From Lycorma delicatula (Eukaryota > Arthropoda > Insecta > Hemiptera > Fulgoridae), in the NCBI RefSeq assembly GCF_047948215.1, contig NC_134457.1:90606898-90670897 (forward strand): 64,000 nt of DNA, given 5' to 3'. Positions within the stretch are counted from its first letter, which is position 1; every line of letters begins with the position of its first letter. The position numbers were made by a program, and so were the translations under genes. The notes below the pieces were generated by a model, which worked only from the letters and a program-made list of their open reading frames with translations, had not been told where the DNA came from and ran no database searches. Below are positions 57,654-64,000 of this stretch, in pieces.

Positions 57654-60220
57654 TTTTTTGTACAAAAAGAATTCATTGAAGTAATAATTAATTTTTTTTT
57701 TCATTTTTAAACTCAAGCGTCATTTTTATGATTCATACTACAAATCGATATTTGATATTAGCACATTTCATTTGTACATTTCTTGTACATTTTAATCATA
57801 AAATCAATTTAAAAAAAATTAATCGGTATATAAATTTAGATACGGTTAAAAGGTGTAATTTTCGTAATTTTATTCTAATAGCCTACTAATTTAATTGTTC
57901 GGAAAAATTAAATTCGCGTAAATACAGAACATCAATCTATTGTTATATTAATGGTGGTGTGAAGCAGAGCCTGGGAATATTATTTAGGGAGAGGTCGAGA
58001 ACGTACTGTAGACTACAGTGTTATCGTTCAGCAGTATATAGGCTGTATAAAATGCCAGTATAATACTATAAATTGCTGGTGTATAATGGACCGAGACATA
58101 GAATAATTAATAATAATGATCCGAGAAACCATCATATCTAGCTGGCCTTACTTCCTTCTTGAGAAGGAGAATAAGGGAACAGTAACCGGGGACGTTTTCA
58201 TCTCAATTATGATTCTATTAGAGCCCGATCAAAAGGTTTATTAAAAACCGTGACGATGACAGCATCTTAATGATTTTATTATTATTAAGATACATATATC
58301 ATAAAGATACTAACACATTTATTTTATAAATTCTACGATAAATTAGAAAAAATAAATAAATCAAATAAAAATAAAAGACAAAATATGATACCATTAATTT
58401 CCACGACTGTTAATAAATATCTCGTGTTTGTTGATTGAGATATTATTGTAACCGATTATCAAAGGCTGACTTATCTGGACAATTAGATGTTGTCTTCTAT
58501 TAGCGTTGTCTCGTAAATATATAAGAGTAGATTACAGATCGTGACGACAATCTCGTGTGTAACTTGCCGTGTCTGGTTGTAATGCAGTTCAAGCTAACCG
58601 GTATAGCGTCTCAAATGGACATACATATAATCAGTAATGAAATGGCTATGTCTGATTGCCTTTAAGCAATTCTCTAACAAACATCGGTCAATTTATTTCC
58701 TTTAATCTTCTGATTAATCTCTTTTTTAAGATTCCTTTGATTAATAAAAACATTTTAATTTCATCTTATTGTAATAAACATTATAAAAGAATTTAAAAAT
58801 ATTATATTAAGTAATCATGAAGTTATAATTTCTTTAAAAAAAATAATAAAATTATTAAAAAAAAAAAAGATTAGAATTGTACTGCTTGAAGATTTATAAT
58901 TCTATTTTTAAAACTATAAAATACTGTAGGTGTTCGAATAACTAACCGCTTCGGTGTAGTACCTCAGTTAGGTGTAATTACTCTATATATTAACTTCGCT
59001 GGTTCATATTTTGCAATAAATAGAAGAAACTGTCCAGTTGATTAAATATTAATTTTAATAAGTTACAATGATCATTACATGCTTACATTTAAATATAATT
59101 TTTGCATTACATTGTTGAAAAGATATATGTTAATGAATGTGTATGTTGACAATAGGAGCTCTAAATTTAGACTGAACAATGCATTAATGATAATGAATTA
59201 CTAATATAAAATATCAACTGATAAAATAGGCCAACTGAATATAAAAATTTATTTACTTTTAAAAAATACTAAGAAGGACGAAACAGTTAAAGCATTTATA
59301 ATTTAATAAGAAAAAAGAGAGCGAGTCTTAATAGTAGGGGAATTTGTTTCCTCTATTTCCTTTTTTATTCTGTCTGGAAAACTATAACAGCTGCCGATGG
59401 ACCGATAGATGATAATGAAATGATTTTCATATAGTGTGTGATAAACAAACCCAAATCAAGTTATGCAGTTTTCTTATTATTTATATATTGTTATTTTTTT
59501 ATTTTTTATTTTTTAGTAATAGCGTTTAATTAGGAAGATAAGATGAGTGCATCAAATGGCAGATGAAAAAATACTAGAGCTACTCATGATCGAGAGGTCA
59601 GTTTGTTAATCAGCATTGCACATAATAAACTTCAGAACTTCAATTATATCATGACATATATTTTCTAGAATTTCATCAAAATAAATTTGCTCCCTTCAAC
59701 TAACAGAGTAAAAATGATTTATACACAATATTATTTTCTACAATTCATAAAAGAAACGAAAGAGAAGCACTGATTATAATACTCAATAAGAATACAATAC
59801 ATCTATCTAATCAATAATATAACTGCGCTGTAGAAATGTTTATCCCAATTAAGACATATGTAATTACGAAAATAAATTGTAAAACTATAAAAAGTTAAGA
59901 AATGTATAGTAATTGATTCTAATTTAGTATTAAAACCATAAATATTTTTTCACTTAACCCCAATCATCGAAAACTTTCTGTTGACAATTGAAGAAGCATT
60001 CATAAATTAATTATTTTACTATTTCGAAGGAAAGATGATTTAATTGTTTTAATTAACCGATCAATAATTGCATTTTAAGGTGCAATCATTTTAAAAGGTA
60101 GTCCAAAAATTCAAGAAGTTCTTAGTTGTTTAAAAGGAAATATCGCTCATCATCGACAGCATAATTTACAACACAATTTTTTTAAAACAGATTCTTAGTT
60201 TATGTTTGCGAGAAAACCGA
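57650..60220. other. AT-rich stretch without recognised genes
   Basis: 57960-58620 is somewhat less AT-biased and includes ACTGTAG/A/CTACAGT (58005-58019), but no frame or splice-bounded exon was recognised. Confidence 0.5.
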
Positions 60221-60230
60221 CACACACACA

Positions 60231-60297
<67 letters not shown>
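60221..60297. repeat. (CA)n microsatellite, about 38 units
   Basis: Near-perfect CA array with a single CAA interruption, the longest CA tract in the window. Confidence 0.97.
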
Positions 60298-60299
<2 letters not shown>

Positions 60300-60670
60300 T
60301 TATATTTTGAAACATAAAACCTATCATAATGTCTGAAATAGGCATTTATAAAAATACTAAAGTTAAAAATAAAGGGTAATTTACAAATAAGCTATAACGT
60401 CGCTGTAAAGTGTGAGATAAATCTGGCAGTATGAAATGTACTACAAATAACCACATACCACCATTACTGCGTTCATCATTATAAAGAAACTAGTGATAAT
60501 AGAAATTTAAAAAAGAAGTCGAATTATTTTATTATTATTACTATGTAAAGAATGGAATAGAGGAAAATACGTGACCACGAGGAATCTGTTTTATTTTTCT
60601 TCTTTGCCACTTCAATAACTACAATTTTGTTGAAATGAATCCATCAATATACAAGTATTAAAGCAATGAA

Positions 60671-60738
60671 ACACACACACACACACACACACACACACTA
60701 CATACATACACACACACATATATATATATATATATATT
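60671..60738. repeat. (AC)n and (AT)n microsatellite
   Basis: AC array, then CTACATACATACACAC, then AT array. Confidence 0.93.
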
Positions 60739-60739
60739 T

Positions 60740-61480
60740 TGCAATTCTATGGTAAATGATGAACGAAGAATCTGATATCATGAAATGTTACTTAATTCAT
60801 GCGGGTCTAATCTAATGATATTTACATTTAGTTCAGGTTATGGAAAGAAATGTATAATTAGTGTCCGAATTTAAAAGGCATTTGGGTGCGAGGCTACACA
60901 AAAGCACCCTACTTGAGAGTTTATTTATAGGGTATGCCTAGTTTTAATTCCTCCCAACATCCATTGACAGCATTTTACTTTATTTAATGTAAAATCTAAA
61001 TAAATTATAGCAGTTATGTTTATTTTTTGTTTAAATATTACTCAATTTAAATAATAAAATATTTTAATTATTATATAAATTATTGTATTACGTAGAAAAA
61101 TCAATGGAAATTCTTAACTTTATACACTCCTGTACCAGTAATGTCCGTATAAAGCAACTCTAATGTGGTGTAGTTACATTTTATGGTGAGGGAGTTTTCT
61201 CAAGTTTCATCGAATAACCTATACACAAAAAACTCGTTGGTAAACTTATAGCGGGTAAAGACTCTAGGAAATTAAACAAATTTTTCTTCCAATAAATTAA
61301 AAATTATTCGAAATAAATAGAATAAAAGCTAAATTTTTTAACCTTTTTTGCCTTGAATTAGAAACATTTGATTAAAGGCAGTTCATAAGGCTTTTATACG
61401 GATAATATAAAACATGGACTATACTTGCTAAGTCTAATTTTTAACTACAATAAATCAGCTACGTAGTAATAAAAAAAAAA

Positions 61481-61511
<31 letters not shown>

Positions 61512-61995
61512 TTAACTAAAACTGAGTTGCGTTAGCAGAGGTAATCTGTTCTAGAAATGATTTCGGTTGAGAAATTTTCTATTTCAATAAAAGTGGCTTG
61601 TTAGTGCACATTAACAAGTAATGAACATTAATAAAAAGCAAAAAAAAAATGGTTGTAAATTTATAATATACTAACTCTAGTAAAATTTATTTAAAATATT
61701 ACAATTCTATAAAGAAAATAATGTTTTCATAGTCATTATTGTACTAGGTGTATAAAAAGGTGGTCAAAAAATTCGATAACCTGTTCCTCACATCATCAGG
61801 AAAAATCATAAATAAAGATCCAAAATCATTTAGTTTTCTATCTGTTTGTGTTTTTTTTCCTAATATACAAATAAATTAACACCACAAAAATGAAAACTAA
61901 AACTGGTATTTTAATAATATTTGATAAAAATTTATTAAAAAAATTAAAATTAAACTTTCGTTTAATATTTAAATGACGGTATTGTTAGAAATATA
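60740..61995. other. AT-rich stretch
   Basis: (TA)n at 61485-61509. No gene was recognised. Confidence 0.55.
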
Positions 61996-61999
61996 ACTT

Positions 62000-62150
62000 C
62001 TTTTTTTAACCTCCGGGTCCTAGGTATTGCTTCAGAGGATGAGATGAATGATTTGTAACGTGCGTGAAAATGCCATGCCTGACCGGGATTAGAGCCGGGA
62101 ACCCCTGGATGAAATGTCGAGACGCTACCACTCGCGTCATGGAGGCAGGT
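62000..62150 (-). mobile_element. tRNA-derived SINE, second copy of the 46731 type
   Basis: The minus strand contains GTGGTAGCGTCTCGACATTT, then GGTTCCCGGCTCTAATCCC, then GGTCAGGCATGGCATTTTCA, and the tail CATCTCATCCTCTGAAGCAA, then TACCTAGGACCCGGAGGTTA. It is missing a few bases of the tail but is clearly the same family. It abuts repeat A copy 3. Confidence 0.8.
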
Positions 62151-63030
62151 TGGAACTATAACTTGAAATACATGAAAAGTATTGTTTTAGGTAAATTTTA
62201 TTTTATTAATGAATCTAAGAGCTTCATTAGAACCGGTTTAACCGGTTCTAATGAAGTTCTATTGTCGGTTGTAATAACCGACAATTATATGTACATTTCA
62301 ATTGCTAAATGATCATCATTACTGGTAATAAATGAATAGTAAAAGTTAAGGCATAAAAAGTGATTAAAAATGAATATGTCCTTGTACGAAGTACAAGGAA
62401 GTATTGTAATCGCGAAAAATTTCGGTTTTCTGATTTCAACGGAAATATCCATTTTGACCATCCCTGAATCCATTTTGACTAATTTCGGCGTGATGTCTGT
62501 ACGTACGTACGTACGTATGTGTCTCGCATAACTCGAAAACGATTAGCCGAGGAATATTGAAATTTTAGATTTAGGACTGTTTTAACATCTGGTTGTGCAC
62601 CTCTCCTTTTTATTGCAATCGACTGGACCAAAAGTGTCCAAAAAAGCTCAAAATCCAAAAACGTTTAGATTTCTTAACTGCAACAAGTCTTCATTGAGAG
62701 CTCTTCAACGATCTATCGCAAGTGGTACTTATTTTCATTGGTTCCATAGTTACAGCCAAATAAAATTTTAATTAATGATATATTTGGATGTTACAAGGGG
62801 AAGGCATTTCGGTTTGAATCCGACTTCATTCCTTTTTTTTAACTTTTTTTTAAATTTAAATATATTGATTTATTAATAATAACTATTAACCTGTGATTGT
62901 AAAAAAACGTTTGACAATAAATAATATTTCAATAATAACAAAAAAAATGTAATAAAAAATATAGATATATAAAAAGTATATGTAATTTAATAGGCGTGCA
63001 AAGAAGTTATGTAGAGTCCACATAAGATTT
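62150..63030 (+). repeat. Repeat A, copy 3
   Basis: Starts GGAACTATAACTTGAAATAC and runs through TTTCAACGGAAATATCCATT, ACGTACGTACGTACGTATG, CATTGAGAGCTCTTCAACGA and TTTCGGTTTGAATCCGAC (T-arm-like) to TAGAGTCCACATAAGATT. It carries a perfect palindrome (62222-62256) and a second hairpin (62261-62285) absent from the other copies. Confidence 0.87.
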
Positions 63031-63119
63031 TTTAAAGAAAATAAATACATTTGTTAAAAGTAGCTCAAGAAGAACCTAAAAAAAATATTTTATAATATAG
63101 TTTATAAACCTTAAATTCT

Positions 63120-64000
63120 CCACCTGGACTGACAATCATGCCGTACAGTTTTCAAAATGTCACAAATATAATGTCTTCTTCTTATTCGTCCTGGCACTCC
63201 TACTCATCTTACATCAATCAATCCTATCTTCAACAATATCAGGATTTATTTTTATCGTCACCATATCTTTTTCTACGGTTCTAATTCAGGTTCTTGGGGG
63301 ACAGTCACGGCCTCTTTTTTCGAAATAAATTGTTCTTATAGTATGGCAATCATATCGACATGATACGACCATATCAACATTCCCTAAATTTGTCTTATAC
63401 TGGCGGAACTTTAAAAGAGCCAGTATTTATTAATTTCTGATACGGTTCAATTTGTCTACTCCTTTAGTCCATATTAAAACACGCTTCTTTTCGGTTTGCA
63501 ATTTTCGTTCATCAGCTTTTCGTATCGCCCAACACTCCGATCAGAGAAGAGATGGTCGTACTGCTCCTTTATATAGATTTAAATTAACGAACAGGTAATT
63601 TTACCAGGTAGAGATGTTTTACAGCCGAGTTGTTTTGATTCTTTTGACTATATCTTTATCTATACTCGATGTTGAGGTCGCTATAGATTCTAAGTATTTA
63701 AAATCTTCCAATTTGTCGACCATAGTTTGCCTTGAAAACTAAAACGTGACTGTCTTGAAGACAGAAAACGTCCTTATAATGAAGGACGTTGACTGTCGCT
63801 GGGTGTTGAACCCGAAAAATTGAAATGCATGTATCCAGACTGCTCACCCTAAGTCCTCTGCGTTCCAGCATATCATATCAAGTGGTTAAATCGTTTTGTA
63901 ATTCAGGTAGGTATCTGGTATAAGAACTATGTCATTGGCATATAATAATGTCCATGGTGCTGGGTTTTAAAGATTTTATGGGTTGTAGTTCATAACCAGA
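63120..64000 (-). pseudogene. RTE-like LINE reverse transcriptase C-terminal part, running off the edge
   Basis: Read from 64000 downward: TLLYANDIVLIPDTYLNYK (decayed Y-A-D-D catalytic box), then VDKLEDFKYLESIATSTSSI and DKDIVKRIKTTRL. Further on are LLXSECWAIRKADERKLQTE and WTKGVDKLNRIRN, then decayed LRWYGHVM- and GRDCPPR-type blocks and NPDIVEDRID. The order (catalytic box, F-x-Y-L-x-S, L-Y-G-S-E-C-W, W-T-x-G-V-x-x-L-x-R-x-R-N) is that of RTE-clade LINEs. Many stops and shifts are present. Only the 3' part is in the window. Confidence 0.75.

Noticed and set aside
62805..62830. tRNA gene candidate at the TTCGAAT-type motif of repeat A
   Set aside because: Only the T-arm-like part is present; no acceptor, D or anticodon arms could be found, so it is a repeat motif and not a tRNA gene.

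Overview
The window is AT-rich eukaryotic DNA, packed with (AT)n, (CA)n and (GA)n microsatellites and decayed transposable elements. No operon, ribosome-binding-site or CRISPR architecture is visible. The only convincing host coding sequence is one spliced exon on the minus strand (31920-32184). It encodes a Cys-rich motif ([11 protein letters not shown]) followed by the start of a PET domain ([14 protein letters not shown]), which I recognise as the planar-cell-polarity gene prickle or its close paralogue. It has clean splice sites on both sides and no other exon of the gene was found, so most of the window is probably very long prickle introns. The repeat mix (RTE-, Jockey-, I- and R1-like LINEs, Helitrons, a Tc1/mariner-type transposase, tRNA-headed SINEs) fits an insect with a large genome. 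A hemipteran is my guess, from general familiarity with such repeats; the sequence does not prove it.

Layout from left to right. An RTE-like LINE tail lies at 535-880 (+). A Jockey-like reverse transcriptase relic (3150-4480, -) is split by a Helitron helicase C-terminus with a terminal hairpin. Microsatellites and repeat D follow. A run of three adjacent hairpins (9599-9688) precedes a LINE C-terminus (9965-10222, +), then Helitron-like repeat B (10590-11560) and a second Helitron-like element (11901-14040, -). A LINE endonuclease relic is at 16170-16880 (-) and a Jockey-type RNase H tail at 18990-19460 (-). A tRNA-headed SINE, a zinc-knuckle gag-like relic and a perfect 18-bp-arm hairpin lie at 22500-23390. 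A GC-rich segment with three successive hairpins is at 26129-26600.

The prickle exon lies at the centre, followed by a SINE (33372-33616, -), repeat A (35868-36450), an R1-type LINE tail (37545-38510, -) and a 2.15-kb Helitron remnant with recognisable 5' and 3' ends (39175-41324, -). Further right come a SINE, a mariner-like transposase relic (43881-44526, +), a LINE reverse transcriptase interrupted by a SINE (46010-47230, +), a homopyrimidine tract, repeat A again, a LINE RNase H relic (52240-53045, +), an inverted-repeat cluster (54273-54357), repeat B again with tandem Helitron-type ends (55845-57088), a long CA array, a SINE next to the third repeat A copy, and an RTE-like LINE relic running off the right edge (63120-64000, -).

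The mobile-element coding regions I assigned are nearly all frameshifted or stopped and probably inactive. The window reads as a repeat-filled intronic landscape around one conserved developmental exon. I did not find a convincing new multi-gene system. The best leads are structural: a compact Helitron with both ends, SINEs with different heads but one shared tail, an unnamed three-copy repeat with a tRNA T-arm-like motif, and several long perfect hairpins.
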